Shown: positions 1 to 11,183 of the stretch, piece by piece
How positions within the stretch are numbered: the first letter of the stretch is position 1
How the letters are laid out: each line of letters begins with the position of its first letter
Notes under the pieces: model-generated
What the model was told of the DNA's origin: nothing
Databases searched by the model: none
What the model saw: the letters and a program-made list of their open reading frames with translations, nothing else
Source: Isoetes taiwanensis
Taxonomy: Eukaryota > Streptophyta > Lycopodiopsida > Isoetales > Isoetaceae
Reading direction: 5' to 3'
NCBI GenBank assembly: GCA_021234155.1
Contig: JAJEKV010000011.1
Coordinates: forward strand, 10,457,712-10,521,711
DNA length: 64,000 nucleotides
Program-made: the position numbers and the translations under genes

Positions 1-539
1 CATAAGCAATTACGTTCACTTCTGTTATTAGCTTCTCCAAGTAAGATACCATAGTCTTCAATAGGTAATCACCGTCATTTATGTCAGGCACGAAGGATCT
101 TGGTGTGATGCAGGAATCTGCATTATTCTTAAATTTCACATACCTGTAAGGATCAATCAGCAAAGTTGTCCTCATGCTAAATTCTGGACATTTCTCATAA
201 ACTTTTGTGAGTTTTTTGATGTAGCAAGAAGTTCCTCCTTTCATTTTCAAAGGTTGCACCATCCATTTGAAAAGAAACTTATCCACTAAGGACAGAGGCA
301 TGAAAGACCTCTGGCAGCTAATCACTGAGTGATTGGAAGACCATATACCAACAGCAAAATGTTCGGTGACGAATTGCATGAACTGCACTGCCCCTGGCCT
401 GACAGCAAGAACCTCTTTTCTTGATGGATAAAGTTGGACACCTTCCACCACATCAGGTACTGCTTCAGCCTTTTTGAAAACCTTGTACATGAAATCTTCT
501 GGCTCAATAACCAAAAGCTTCTTGCCAACAACACTAGCA
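1..539 (-). CDS. FCP1/SCP-like (HAD) domain protein, C-terminal exon, runs off left edge
   Basis: The minus strand is open from about 539 to base 1. It begins after an acceptor-like TTGCACAG and reads VVGKKLLVIEPEDF, then LYPSRKEVLAVRPGAVQFM, then FAVGIWSSNHSV, and later TLLIDPYRYVKF and RSFVPDINDGDYL. The order (a strand ending in acidic residues, a 'RPG..QFM' segment, 'GIWSS', a 'LLIDPY' segment, a late 'D.NDGDYL') matches the FCP1-homology/NLI-interacting-factor fold of plant HAD-like phosphatases. The expected catalytic DxDx(T/V) at the first strand is not seen; IEPED stands there, so the protein may lack phosphatase activity. Both the upstream exons and the end are missing or outside the window. 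Family moderately sure; activity unknown. Confidence 0.6.
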
Positions 540-540
540 C

Positions 541-767
541 TGTGCAATGACAACTATTAGAGAAATTATATCAGTACAACAGGCAGAAAGAAACACACTA
601 GAATCACCTTAGTTTCTGTTAATATTTGTTCAGCTTATAGTTGATAATGATGAACCTATTTGTCTGACTAACTGTGATGTCTGTGATGTTATACAAGAGT
701 CAAGAAGCAAGAAATGATTGATACCTAATGCTAAGATCATAGTTGCACTATAGAGTTGAGATTGGAA
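541..767. other. Unassigned stretch between FCP1-like exon and copia LTR
   Basis: AT-rich sequence without a convincing ORF. It is probably intron or flank of the minus-strand FCP1-like gene, whose acceptor lies at about 540. No RNA gene or repeat recognised. Confidence 0.4.
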
Positions 768-1369
768 TGTTAAACTATTGTTTGAAGGTTCGAAATGAAA
801 CCTAGATTAAATTATTTATGAAATCTAGGTTTCAATAGTTTGAAAAAGGCCCGATACCATGACCAGGCCTGTGGGATATATGTGCAATGAAGTTCTTCCC
901 AGTTTAGCAGTTCAATCCGCTCCTGCACCGCCGGATTTGCTCGTATATATATGCAATGGAGGTCGTACTAGCCAAAGACGGCTTCAGAAGATCATTCTTG
1001 GCAATCGTAGAAGACATTGAAGGACGATTTTGCAAGGAAGCCGACGGTCAACTGTAGCTACAGTATATTGGTCAATACCATAGCTACAGTAGCAGTGCTA
1101 CAGTGTTCATTAAGGTTTTTTAATGGTTCTACCATTTAAATTACATTTGAACTATAGTGTGGCTGCACTCAAGAATATTTTGTGCTTATATTTGCTTCAC
1201 TCTCATTACTAGAGGAAGTTGTTTGTGATTATTTGAATTGGCTTGCTTTGATCAAGTTGGGATTAGTGACCATATTGTGGCTCCCAAGCTTGAATGTTCA
1301 TAAGCAAAGTGATTTAAGGAAATAAGTTATCTTGCTAGGCATTTAATCTAAGGTTATCATTTTCTAACA
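768..1369 (+). mobile_element. 5' LTR of a truncated Ty1-copia retrotransposon
   Basis: The right edge is well defined: the segment ends ...TTTCTAACA, followed by one spacer base and TGGTATCAGAGC, the plant Ty1-copia primer-binding site. The left edge is placed at TGTTAAACTATTG because it forms a short TG...CA inverted terminus (TGTTA/TAACA) with the right end and gives a typical LTR length of about 600 bp. No second LTR is found downstream, so the left edge cannot be checked by alignment and no target duplication can be assigned. Confidence 0.6.
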
Positions 1370-1370
1370 G

Positions 1371-1382
1371 TGGTATCAGAGC
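1371..1382 (+). other. Primer-binding site (initiator tRNA-Met) of copia element
   Basis: TGGTATCAGAGC is complementary to the 3' end of plant initiator tRNA-Met and is the usual minus-strand primer site of plant Ty1-copia elements. It lies one base after the LTR end. Confidence 0.9.
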
Positions 1383-1390
1383 CTACAGAT

Positions 1391-2163
1391 ATGTCTAGCA
1401 GATTTGGGGCTAGTCTTCTGAATCAGGTGGAGGTCTACAAGGGTGGACCTGGTTTCCAAGTGTGGAAGGATGCCATGATTCACATCCTAGAGGTAGAAGA
1501 CTTGTGGGAACTGGTAGAAGACTTGTGGGAACTGGTAGATCCTACCAGTACCTTAGCAGTTAGCACTGGGGGTTTGGTCAGAACTGGCTTAGCAGAATCA
1601 GTGGCAGGAGGAGCAGGACAAACTTCTAAAGGTGCTGGTACAGCAGAAGATGCAGCAGGTAAAAGTACAAGTAGCCTGGCTGGAGCAGTTGGTGCAGGGA
1701 AATCACTCCAAGCAAAACTCAAGGAAGCTCAAGGTATTATTTCTTGCAAAGTCAGTCCTACTATTAGATTGAAACTCAGATCTCTTAGTCCTAAGGACAT
1801 GTGGAAATTTCTTTTGAGTCATTATGAAGAAAAAACATCCTCACAACTGGATTTACTTGAAAATGAGTTGAGAAATTTAAAACTTAGAGAAGAAGAAGAT
1901 GTAGTTGAGTTCTTCAACAAATTTGACAATTGATAGCTGATCTGGAAGGAGCAGGTACCATTATTTCTGAGAGGAGTCAGGTACTTCAAATTTCTAGAGC
2001 CATAAGTGAGAATGAAAACTTGGCTTTGTTTGTAAGAAACACTTGTAGATCCAAGGAAGAGGCTGAGAATCTTCTAAGGACAGAATGGGAACAGAAAAAG
2101 ATACTAAGGCAAAATCAAGAAAATCCTGAAGTATTATTCATTAAAAAGAAGGATAAAGTCACT
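1391..2163 (+). pseudogene. Copia gag (UBN2-type) fragment, frameshifted and 3'-truncated
   Basis: Gag starts at ATG 1391 (MSSRFGASLLNQVEVYKGG) just after the primer-binding site and includes 'F.VWKDAMIHILEVEDLWELV', typical of copia Gag polyproteins. A tandem in-frame repeat encodes 'EDLWELV' twice. The frame breaks at about 1930: FNKFDN then stops, and the next frame continues at once with LIADLEGAGTI and SRAISENENLALFVRNTC. This fits a one-base deletion. Similarity ends near 2163, before the zinc knuckle, protease, integrase and RT, none of which is present. The element is therefore a dead 5' fragment of about 1.4 kb including its LTR. Confidence 0.75.
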
Positions 2164-3352
2164 TGTTATCAGTTATTGATTTGGATGGAGCTCGTTTGCT
2201 GGAGGAAACCTGCTTGGAATTATTCTTAGAAGGAGATTCTCCAACTGATGCCAAATCAGTTTCTTCCTCTGTGATTGTCTTCTCCACAATATCAGCACGT
2301 TTGTCCAAATTGGAAACATAACCATCTACATTCTTCAACACTGCTTCACATTCTTCATCTATTACTTGCACAACATTGTCTTCAATTCTGTTAGAAATGT
2401 CAATTATAGAGTTTGAAATATCCAAACTTGAGCCTGCATCATTCAAATTATCAAACTAAATAAGTACTTATAGAAGAGAAATCCAAAGTAGTTATACTTC
2501 ACAAGAATAACTTACTTTTCAGTCTTTTACAACTATTACTTTGTTCAGCATTGTCTCTCTTCAAGTTTGGGCTTGTGGAAGATAATAAAGTGCAATCTTC
2601 AATGGATTGCATAATTATATCAGGCTCCTCCAAGTCAGCAGGTGTGCTTAATGATGGATCTTGAGTGCATTCAATGGACTGCACTGCACTATAATTGGGA
2701 GCAGAATCCAGTGCAGATCTACATGGAAGTCCAATGGACCTGAACCAATTATGAGGCATCTGGCTCTCACAAGAGGGACAAGTTGATCTCTTTGAGAAAC
2801 ATATGTAAGCGCAAATTGGATGAAAACTGTGCATGCAATGTGCAACAATGGCTGAGACACAAAGTGGGTCATAGGCATATGTACAGAAAGAACAACTTTG
2901 TAATTTTGCAAATGCTACGGTAGAGAATGTTGGATGTTCCAAAAATGGAAGGTTGAGTTGCAGTCCAGACATCTTATTTAGAGATGAAGCTATTTCATTC
3001 AACTTCTCCAGCCTTGGTTGGAGTCTATGTTCGTCGTCTTCTGCCTGTTTAAAAATAAATAAAATGATGAAGCAGAAAGAATAATTATTGAGCACTATGT
3101 AATTGCAAAGGTCATTAGCAATTACCCCTTTGTGAATTTCCTCCATACTCTTGTATGCTGTTGTCGCCTCCAAAAGTTCCTTTTCTTTGAAACCCAAAGA
3201 TTGACGATGGGGAATGTAATGACACCTGGAGTGCTCACACCGGCCTTTTTTGCTTCAATTTGTTTGTTTTGCAGCATCCACCTAAATACTGCACTTCTTC
3301 CACAACTTCCTTTTTCCTTCATTTCATTGGTCGCGACGTTTAACTCTAACAT
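2160..3352 (-). CDS. RING-H2-like zinc-finger protein, incomplete gene model
   Basis: Minus-strand exon-like ORFs lie at 3352-3122, 3050-2518 and 2446-2160. The central one has a C3H2C3 pattern: CSFC, then about 15 residues, CMHSFHPIC, then CPSC. That is C-x2-C...C-x-H-x2-H-x2-C...C-x2-C, the cysteine/histidine order of RING-H2 E3 ligases, though the cross-brace spacing is unusual. A basic tail (NSCKRLKSKLF) precedes a donor-like site near 2517. The last exon is acidic, ends KSITDN and stops at the edge of the copia fragment, so its true end may have been changed by that insertion. No homologue recognised by name. It could be part of the same interrupted gene as the FCP1-like exon further left; this is untested. 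Confidence 0.45.
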
Positions 3353-3377
3353 TCAAGTCATCCTTCTGCTTATCTAA

Positions 3378-3781
3378 GCCAGCAATCAAGGAGTTGATGA
3401 CAGAATAGTCCACTAACAAAGTTGCGTACTAAACGGGAGCAAATCATCGAAACGAGAGCGAAAGGAATATTCCTCAAAGATTCCCTTTTTTTTTTTTACA
3501 AAAAGGGGGTAAAACGAGGTTAAAAAAAAAAGATGCATGAAATTCTATTTTGACCCCCAAAAGTGACTAATTTTTTGTGCAACGAAAAGAATTGACTTTT
3601 TAAAGTGTCATTTTTCTTAGCAAATAGAATGTTCTTGAAGTATATTTTACGAGAGAAACCCTAATTTCGGAGGATAAAATATTTAACAAAAATTGAAGTT
3701 AGTCCAGAATCGAAATCTGTAGTATTCTCAAAATTTGAAGATAGAATCTTCATATTCACATGCAAAATTTACAGTCTTTTT
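3378..3781. other. Spacer between two minus-strand coding regions
   Basis: AT-rich, with homopolymer T and A runs near 3487 and 3521. No ORF, RNA gene or repeat I can support. Confidence 0.4.
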
Positions 3782-6075
3782 CTAAGACTCAGTTATGTGC
3801 AAAAGTATGAGGAGTGATGAAGGAGGGATCCAGGACGTCATCTCATCATGTTCATTTATGCCATCCTCATCACCTTCACTTCTTTCACTGTCACTAGAGG
3901 AAGTGCTTGAGTTATCTTCCTCATCACTATCAACAGATGGTGTAGCATTGCCACCACCTTCTCCATCCTCTTCTTCGTAATTACAAGCTTTTTTAAGCAA
4001 ATTGATAGTCCTCTGGCGTAGACGATTGTCAGATTTCAATTTAAAATCATAGCACAATATAGTCACGTCATTAAGGATCAGCTCATCCCTACAACCCACC
4101 TTCTTGGACTTTCTCCCTTTTCCTTGGCTTCTCATTTCTAACTCATATCTACCTTCAAAAGCATTTTCTGAGCGTGTTGCAAGCCAATGAATCTTGAGTT
4201 TAGTGACTAAGCCTTCCTCCTTGACTGTGTCAAGCACTTTTGCTATCCAAAAAGGTCGACCTTTGTCATCCTCCTCAGTTGGAAGAGCAATTAGCATACC
4301 CTTGGTAATTTCTGTGATATTACCTTGAGGCTCATTCCTGCGTCTTGGTCCGAGGTACATGACTCGATCCTCGTCTTCTTCTACTGCAGGTGCTAATGTA
4401 GCATTGCTTGGATCTGCTTGGTGCTGGGGTTGATGGAAGGTGTTAGGCCATCCAAATGGTTCTTGCAAGCTGTCTTAGAGCTATATTTTTCACAACAATT
4501 TTACATTAGAAAGAAATTACTCCACCACATCCGATCTTCTTCTAAGAAGTACTTAAAGCCTGAGGAAATTCCATTTTCAATGGCTTTTAGAGAGGAAGTT
4601 GCTCAGCACGTTCTATGAAGGAAGTGTCTGGAATATATTTAAGGAAGCGTAATCCCTCTGGTGGACTCCAGTCCTTAGTTGTGGTATACTTCTTTCCCTG
4701 TAAGAAACTTTGGCCATCCTTCAAGTAGAACTTGATGTGATGTTGAAAGGTGAGATCATTCAACTTGTTCACAGCTTGTTCTCTGTCTGAACGTTGAGAG
4801 AAAACAAACTCTCTGAAATCAGCAGTCTCTTTAAGAAGATCGATCACTGGAGTGGGAGTGTAAGAATCTTCAATAATTCGAACTAGTGTAGGAAGAGAGA
4901 AAGCCTTCTTCCTTCTAAGGCGCACAGAAAATCTGCTGAACATTTGGTCAATTTGATCATGAGTGTGGCCTACAAGTAAGAAACCGAGCTTCACTTTTCT
5001 AAAGATCCCTAGCTCCACTAACATAGCACAGTATGCAAAGAGTGTTTGATTCTTGTTCTCCCTTGTAGTGTTGTCAAGTTGCAGGTAAAGCACTGGTGGT
5101 AATTGCTCTTCCTCGCACAGGACCTTGTTAAGAATTGTAATTGTGAGGTTCGGGTCACCATGCAAGTTTGGATATGTCAAAAATACTTTGCACTTTAGAC
5201 TTCCTTTGAAGACCATAGCTCCTACAAGGTGGACCTTAACAAAACATTCCTCTGGCACATCTTTAGGAATGTTCAAGAAATGTGGTAGTTTTTTTTTGGT
5301 CCATTCCATCAATCACAACAGACATATATTGCAGTGGACGTTCAAGAGCTTTTTTTCTGTGCTTGGCAAGCTTTCTTCTCTCTGCTGCTTGTTGTTCACG
5401 ATGTCTGGCAAGGTTCTGTTGCACAATATCTGTAGAAGAAATCAGGTCAAAGCATTTTCTTTAAAACAAGTGAGAGATTGGAGAACGTGAGCTTACTTCT
5501 TTCGACCTCTGTCTTTGCAGTTTCTCGTTGACTCTTTAATTCTGCACACCTTGAGCAAACAGACATTCTATGTTTTCTGGGAATTTTCACAAGACCGAAT
5601 TCACTTTTCCACAGTCTGGTGAAGTGTGAGTAAGAGATGTGCTGAAGCTGAGTGCAAGTCTCTTTGTACTCATTGAAAACATCTTTTTTGGTGATGTTAT
5701 CAGTTAAATGATACATGTTGCTGTTAGGTAGCTTCTCACATGTTTCTCTGAAATATTTCTCCATCCATGACACAGCAGCAAGGGCATGCATGGTTACAAC
5801 TCTTCTTGGTCCACAATGATCATCGATTGCTGGATTTTTGTCCAGTCTTTTATGTATTCTAGACATTCTGGTGGACCCTAAACGGTGGACAACCATAAAA
5901 CATTTCTGGCAAACTTCTTCACGGTTAATGTAGTGCAAGAAGGTGTTGCGGTCTGGTCTTACATGATAAGCTAAGTAGGCATTCTGGTCTGCCAACACTA
6001 GAGCAACACTACCCACCACATACATAGCACAGAAAAGCAGAGAATACATATCACCACGAGCACAACTGTTTGCTA
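3782..6075 (-). pseudogene. DUF7869-type transposase-like protein, frameshifted
   Basis: Three minus-strand blocks belong together. The first (about 6075-5500) has 'GPRRVVTMHALAAVSWMEKYF', 'YSHFTRLWKSEFG' and a VCSRCAELK cysteine pair. After a GT-AG intron of about 78 bases (about 5498-5421) come 'YMSVVIDGMDQKK', 'LYLQLDNTTRENKNQTLFAY' and 'GFLLVGHTHDQIDQMFSRFS'. A charged C-terminal block ends at 3782. The Asp in VIDGMDQ, the Asp in QLDNTTRENKN and the His/Asp in GHTHDQID fit an RNase-H-like catalytic core, which is how this widespread family of repetitive genes is generally read; no reaction has been shown here. The frame breaks in the A-run at about 5290 (one extra A) and again at about 4590, so this copy should not make a full protein. 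The N-terminal region is replaced by a LINE 3' end at 6076. Confidence 0.65.
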
Positions 6076-6340
6076 TGAGTAAGTCTGAATCTGAAGATAT
6101 TGCTCCCAAATGACACTCTTGACGTCATCCGTTAAGGACGAACACTCGTACACCTTAATAATGCGACTACGAGCATCACTAAGCACTTGCGTAGCTGAAA
6201 AGACCCGTCCCTTGAAGATGAGGAGATTTCGTCTCTTCCAGATGGACCAGATGATCCAAGCAGATGCTAAGTGGAAAGCCCTCTTTGCCAACTTGTCCCA
6301 AGAGCTAGGATAGACTGACAATAGGACCTGCTTCAAAAGC
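6076..6340 (-). mobile_element. 3' end of an L1-type LINE ORF2
   Basis: Minus-strand reading gives 'AWQWLLKQVLLSVYP', 'KRAFHLASAWIIWSIWKRRN', 'VYECSSL' and an end at IWEQYLQIQTYS-stop. This parallels the C-terminus of the larger LINE at 43.3-45.5 kb ('QRAFHLGSGWLLWSIWERRR', 'AYECSSL', 'IWIQYLRIDSYH'), so both belong to the same clade. The expected 3' UTR and poly(A) are absent: the stop codon is followed at once by the DUF7869-type coding sequence. Sequence up to about 6546 stays open but is not clearly LINE-like. Confidence 0.7.
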
Positions 6341-6995
6341 CACTGCCAAGCAAGTCGAACATGGTTTCTCCACTGGGTTTTGAGTCCCCCATGTACTCTT
6401 TGTATTCTTTTGAGTAATAAAGGTCCATGTTCATAAAAAAGGGGCCGGGGACCGCAAAGATAAAAATATAAGGTAATACTTGGATGATAGTGTCGAGTTG
6501 CATTCCAAATGCAGCGTAGTTTTTGAGCCTTCGCAAATAGACCCATTAATTTGGCTCAAATCTGTTGGGATGTTACAGCTATATGTCCATTATGAGCACA
6601 TCGATAATAAAGCAAAATGCCTTTCCCTTGGCTGATGAAGCTGCTGATCATACAACTCCTTCTGCCCTGCAATCTGTATGCACAATTGGGCCAAGAAAAG
6701 AAGCATCTGCACTCTGCCAATGCAATCATTGTCGGATCTACACAACTTTTCATTGTGCTCTGCAAGTCAGCTGAGGTAGCCTTAGCACTTAATTCTGTAG
6801 CATGGTACTTAGTTAAGAAGCCCCACTTATTACCTGTTGCAGATCTAGGAACAGGAGTCCAAGTGTCTTGCTTTGGAAGCATGCCATATATTCTCCTGCT
6901 TCGGCCATTACATGCTCAATCTGTTAGTCCTTGGAACATTTTGGAGCTGTAACAGTTTTGCTCCTTTGGTTTTATTAACAAAGCCACAGTTCGCC

Positions 6996-7067
6996 CAATT
7001 CTTGGCTATCTGCCTTGATCCAACTGGTATCGCCCAATTCTTGGCTATCTGCCTTGATCCAACTGGT
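6996..7067 (+). repeat. Tandem duplication, about 36-bp unit, two copies
   Basis: The segment beginning CGCCCAATTCTTGGCTATC and ending CCAACTGGTA occurs twice, back to back. It lies in a region of about 6.56-7.33 kb with open frames on both strands but no recognised product. Confidence 0.85.
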
Positions 7068-7442
7068 AAAGAACTCTGTAACAACTCTGTAGCCTTGATT
7101 CGGCCCAGAAAATCGCAGTTAAGAAATTGTTTGCAACGACATAAGACTTTGATCGGATCGGCTCTACAAATCCCTTGCATTGCCATGACCAGTATAAATG
7201 AAAGCAAACTGAAGAAATAACCTCCAAGGCGATGGCTCCTCAGGCGCCACGCTGCAAGCCGCAATTGGAGCTCGAAGGAGAATATAGCATAGGGTCTTTT
7301 GCAGGAAAACGAATTGTTGCCAGAAAAAGATTCCAAAACACAAGATAATTTTTTTTTTTTTTTTTTCTAGTAATCAATCTTATATATAGTTAGATAACAA
7401 ATTAAAGCACGAGATAATGAAAACTAAGTGACAGTACACAAG

Positions 7443-7618
7443 ACTTAATTTTTTGACAAACTAATAAAAAAGAAGTCATCACTTCCACCTTATGAAAACT
7501 AATTGGCAGTACACGAGACTTAATTTTTTGACAAACTAATAAAAAAGAAGTCATCACTTCCACCTTCGAGACTTAATTTTTTGACAAACTAATAAAAAAG
7601 AAGTCATCACTTCCACCT
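7443..7618 (+). repeat. Three copies of a 52-bp repeat
   Basis: A unit running from GAGACTTAATTTTTTGACAA to CATCACTTCCACCTT is present three times, the first two separated by about 22 bases and the last two adjoining. Copies are nearly identical, implying recent amplification. The 7.34-8.05 kb stretch is otherwise AT-rich and holds no gene I can support. Confidence 0.9.
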
Positions 7619-8093
7619 TTGAGTAACGCCACGCCACAAATTTCCTTAACATGAATTGTAGCACACACTGTAAAAACACAGCTCTTATGAAAGAGCAGGA
7701 AGCTCATAAAAGCAAAGTTTTTATCTACTATAGACTGAAATTTTCCCCAACTAACTGGGTAGACTATGGGAACATTGAAGCTTTATTATTTGTTCTCCAA
7801 TTTGAGTACCAACTTTTTTATATATCAATTACACATACTTAGCATATAGCAACTTCTTTAAGAACTGCTGGAATTATAAGATTATCATAAAAGCAACCAC
7901 GTTTTATGAGATAGAGTAATAATGTGTGGAATCTGTTAAAAAATCATATCCAATCCCTAAAGAAACAAAGCTCCTGGCCAGAAATGGTCCAATAGAAGCC
8001 TTCATATAATGGATACCATAAATGAAAAACTTGCAGCTCGAGATAACACTTATCACAGAGATTCACCTAGATGACGCCTTGAATAACACTAAA

Positions 8094-9597
8094 TCAGAGA
8101 GGGACTGTCTCATAACTTCTAAGTCTCAGTTTCCAGGTATCATTTTGATGATCTAAATACGCTTGCAAGACATCAGCACCAACTACTGGTTTCCCATCAA
8201 AACTAACAGCAAGCATCAGAACAAGCTCCTCTTTCCGTGGATCATATGCTTCTTCTCCACCTGCATCTTGTGTTTTCGTGTCAATGAGTTGCATTGATTT
8301 TGAATTCAGAGAACCATATTCAGTAGGCAAAGTATTTGCAGTTAAACTTAAAAGTCGTGTTCTATCGGCTCCTCTTAAGACAGAGAATAGATTTTCTCTG
8401 CTGACAATTGGAATAGTCACCTGAAAGAGAACATAGTATCACGCCAAATAAACCAACTAATTCATGTAATCTCAAGGTAATAAACTGACATTATACAAGT
8501 ACTTGAAGTGTAATATCACTAAATTTAAATGCATCGTTTCCTTGAATATATGCAAGCATCAACGAAACTAACATGATCAGCAGCCATTGCCTATCAATCT
8601 TTTATTATTTATCATTGTAGACATTAGGGCAACATGGACGGATTTGCGTCAACTTACTGACATGCTCCACAAAGCAATGGTCTATAGTCTCAGCATAATT
8701 CACCTACGAAAGCTTAAATAACATTGATGAATGATGTGGCTCTTCCGTTTGACCATCATCATATATGCTTATATTAATTTGTATGCAATGAAAGGCATGC
8801 AGGAAGCAGCATACATATCAACAATGTTTTTATCTACCTCTTTACGTTTTAAAAGATACAGAAATCTTAAAGACCATGTATAATTGGAGTTTATCAATAA
8901 TTTGATGCTGGAAAGTGGCAACTTCACGCATCTCTATAAGAAGCAAAAACGAGTGGCGATTCATAGGACTGGCAAAATTTACTTCATTTTCTTTTCTTGA
9001 AGTGCATAAGAAATGTATATCAGATGTAAAAAAAACTTATGGCAATCAGGTTAAGGTGTTATCAATTTAGTAATGACTTACTTCTGGAGTCTCGATTGAC
9101 GAAGACACATCCTCTTCTGGTGCAAGCATGGGATCAACAAGAAACTCCCGAGGCACATATTCGGCTTTCCAGCTGACAGAATCACAATATTGAGGGTCTT
9201 CAGGCTTCTCATCTTGTTTCTTAGATAAAGGTTTTGCAGATTTAAAAAGAAACCCACTACCCCTACCTCTCGGCAACGACTTAGCAACCTCTTGGACAAG
9301 CACACAGCCTCTACCATGCAGTTCCAAACCATTCCAGGCTAGTTCCTTTAACGCTAGTGCTCGTTCTGGATTGTCACAGCATCTTTCAAAGAGATAATCC
9401 CATACAACCATCAAATCCTCAAAAACGTCTTTGCTATTGTTGGATTCTCCTCCAAATGGTCTGCTCATACGTTTTTTCTTTCCTTTCTTTTGGGCGTGGC
9501 AAATCAGATGGGGAGCAGATTGGGAAGAAGGAATAAGACATAGAGGGAAGGGAGGGTTCTTTAACGAGCTTGGGAAGAAAAATGGCAGGGTGGCCAT
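8094..9597 (-). CDS. Two-exon gene of unknown function, predicted plastid targeted
   Basis: Exon 1 runs 9597-9082 (172 codons) and ends at a good donor (GAA|GTAAGT). Exon 2 runs 8420-8094 and starts after CTTTCAG. Both junctions are phase 0, so the parts join without a break into about 280 residues. The N-terminus is rich in Ser, Pro, Phe and Leu, then basic (MATLPFFFPSSLKNPPFPL, KKGKKKR), like a chloroplast transit peptide. Further on are an acidic/aromatic helix 'VFEDLMVVWDYLFERCC', 'SWKAEYVPREFLVDPMLAP' and a C-terminal 'ELVLMLAVSFDGKPVVGADV'. I do not recognise the family. Intact frames, clean splice sites and lack of repeats nearby make it the best-preserved short gene here. The 0.66-kb intron is unremarkable. 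Confidence 0.7.
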
Positions 9598-9831
9598 AGC
9601 CGGTCTTATCCGAAAGAGGCCCCATTTCCTTCCGCTTTTTCTCCAGCTTATCTTCTTCTTGTTGTTATATAATGTTTTACCTGTTTTTCATCACGCCCTG
9701 AATCTCATGGTCCAGAAGATTGATTAGGGTTAGGGTTGGGCGTTACACAGGAAGTAGATCGAGCAACTCTGATTCCCTAGAGTTACTCTCATTAACTATG
9801 AGGAAAATTATTTTCTTAGATCATTTTTCCT

Positions 9832-10030
9832 TTTAGGTGAGAAGGGTAGATGGGTTTTCTTTTCTGAAGGCAATGAAGGGAAATTTTTAGCACAGTTCAT
9901 AACAAAGGAAAAGAAAAATTGCTTCCCCTAGCTGCAGGGAGATGAAATAAGTTGTAAAAGAACTGTGGCTAGGTTATTCGCCTCAAAAATGGATGTTTAT
10001 GACAAAAGGCATGCTATGGCTTCAAATGAT
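9832..10030 (+). repeat. Dispersed repeat, first copy
   Basis: This stretch carries two blocks found again nearby. One (about 9832-9960, containing TTTTAGCACAGTTCATAAC and GCAGGGAGATGAAATAA) recurs at 11046-11183. The other (about 9960-10030, GAACTGTGGCTAGGTTATTC through GGCATGCTATGGCTTC) recurs at 13328-13405. The blocks are adjacent here and separated elsewhere, so this copy may be the fuller element. No coding capacity recognised. Confidence 0.75.
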
Positions 10031-11045
10031 CAAAAGCGAATTGTTGTCTACGTAAACCACCGGAAAGCAAAATTCCTCGCTTTTTTCATGTTTGTTTAAA
10101 ACTGGTATTTTTTGCCGTGGTGGTTTAGCTCCGCCTCAACTTCAATTAAATTGAGTTCATATTATAAACTGACAAAAAGATCTTCTCCAGATCACTGATA
10201 TTTACTGATTCATATTTTCAAACACTAACCCAGACAACATATTTGAATAATTTTAAGTAGAAAGCTTCAAACATAACTGCAGTCTGGCTACAAGGAAATT
10301 TGCCTCTGGCAAATGGTTACAGTGATCTGTGCCTTGCTGTGACTTGCTGATATCTGAGCCTTGCGGTGATCATGTCCTCCTTTGCTTGCCTCTGCCACTG
10401 GAGAAAACAAGATGCAAGGGATATCAAATTCGTGAACAAAATCTATCATGTGAAGTTGGGTCTTCCACTGAATGGAATTTGGAGCTGCAGAGCAAACGCC
10501 GCCCATCTCTGCAAGAATAGTTAAGGAAGCACAACTCTGCATGGCCAATCTTCTCTGGACGTTCTTCCTTATAAGGCAAGTCTCCTTATAAGGCATAAAT
10601 GCATATCTATTGCAAGGGAGAAAATGACGTTATACTGCCACTGAAGCTCAAGAACCTGTAAATCATCAAGAAAATCATTAGAAGCTTCTCCATTTCAAGG
10701 AATGACAGCATCAGGACCTCTACACAGGGAATGAACTCGACAAACAAGAAAATATACATCACTGAGCTCCACTGCTCCATTTCAAAAGAAAAGTCGCCAA
10801 ACATGTAGCCTCAACTATCAAGACCTCCAAAAACTTGCCAAGAACTCAAGCGCTTCGACGAGCATGGAGAGCGCCATGGGTGAAGCTCCGAAGCTCCGCC
10901 ATAGCCGGATGCAGAAAGAAAGAGAAAGGAAAAGTAAAGCTGGGAAAAAAAGTACTATTTTCTGCCTCGTCACCGGAATTTTGCTTTCCAGTGGCTTACG
11001 TGAGGGAGCCGCCTGGTTCTCGGGGTTTCCGCGGGTATCATTTCT
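10031..11045. other. No supported gene
   Basis: Several open frames under 105 codons on both strands overlap each other and show no family signature. GCCATAGCC-type motifs appear near 10900 and recur at several places in the window; they look like scraps of a common repeat. Confidence 0.4.
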
Positions 11046-11183
11046 TTTAGGTGAGAAGGGTATCTGGGTTTTCGAAAAAACAGAAATCTGAGGATAGTGA
11101 ACGAAATTTTTTAGCACAATCCATAACAAAGGAAGAGAAAAATTGCTTCCCCTAGTTGCAGGGAGATGAAATAATTTGTACAA
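11046..11183 (+). repeat. Dispersed repeat, second copy of the first block
   Basis: Matches 9832-9960: GGTGAGAAGGGTA, TTTTTAGCACAATCCATAAC and TTGCAGGGAGATGAAATAAT, with scattered substitutions and a small indel. Confidence 0.75.

Noticed and set aside
7443-7618. CRISPR-like array
   Set aside because: Only three copies, irregular spacers, eukaryotic nuclear context; simple local duplication.
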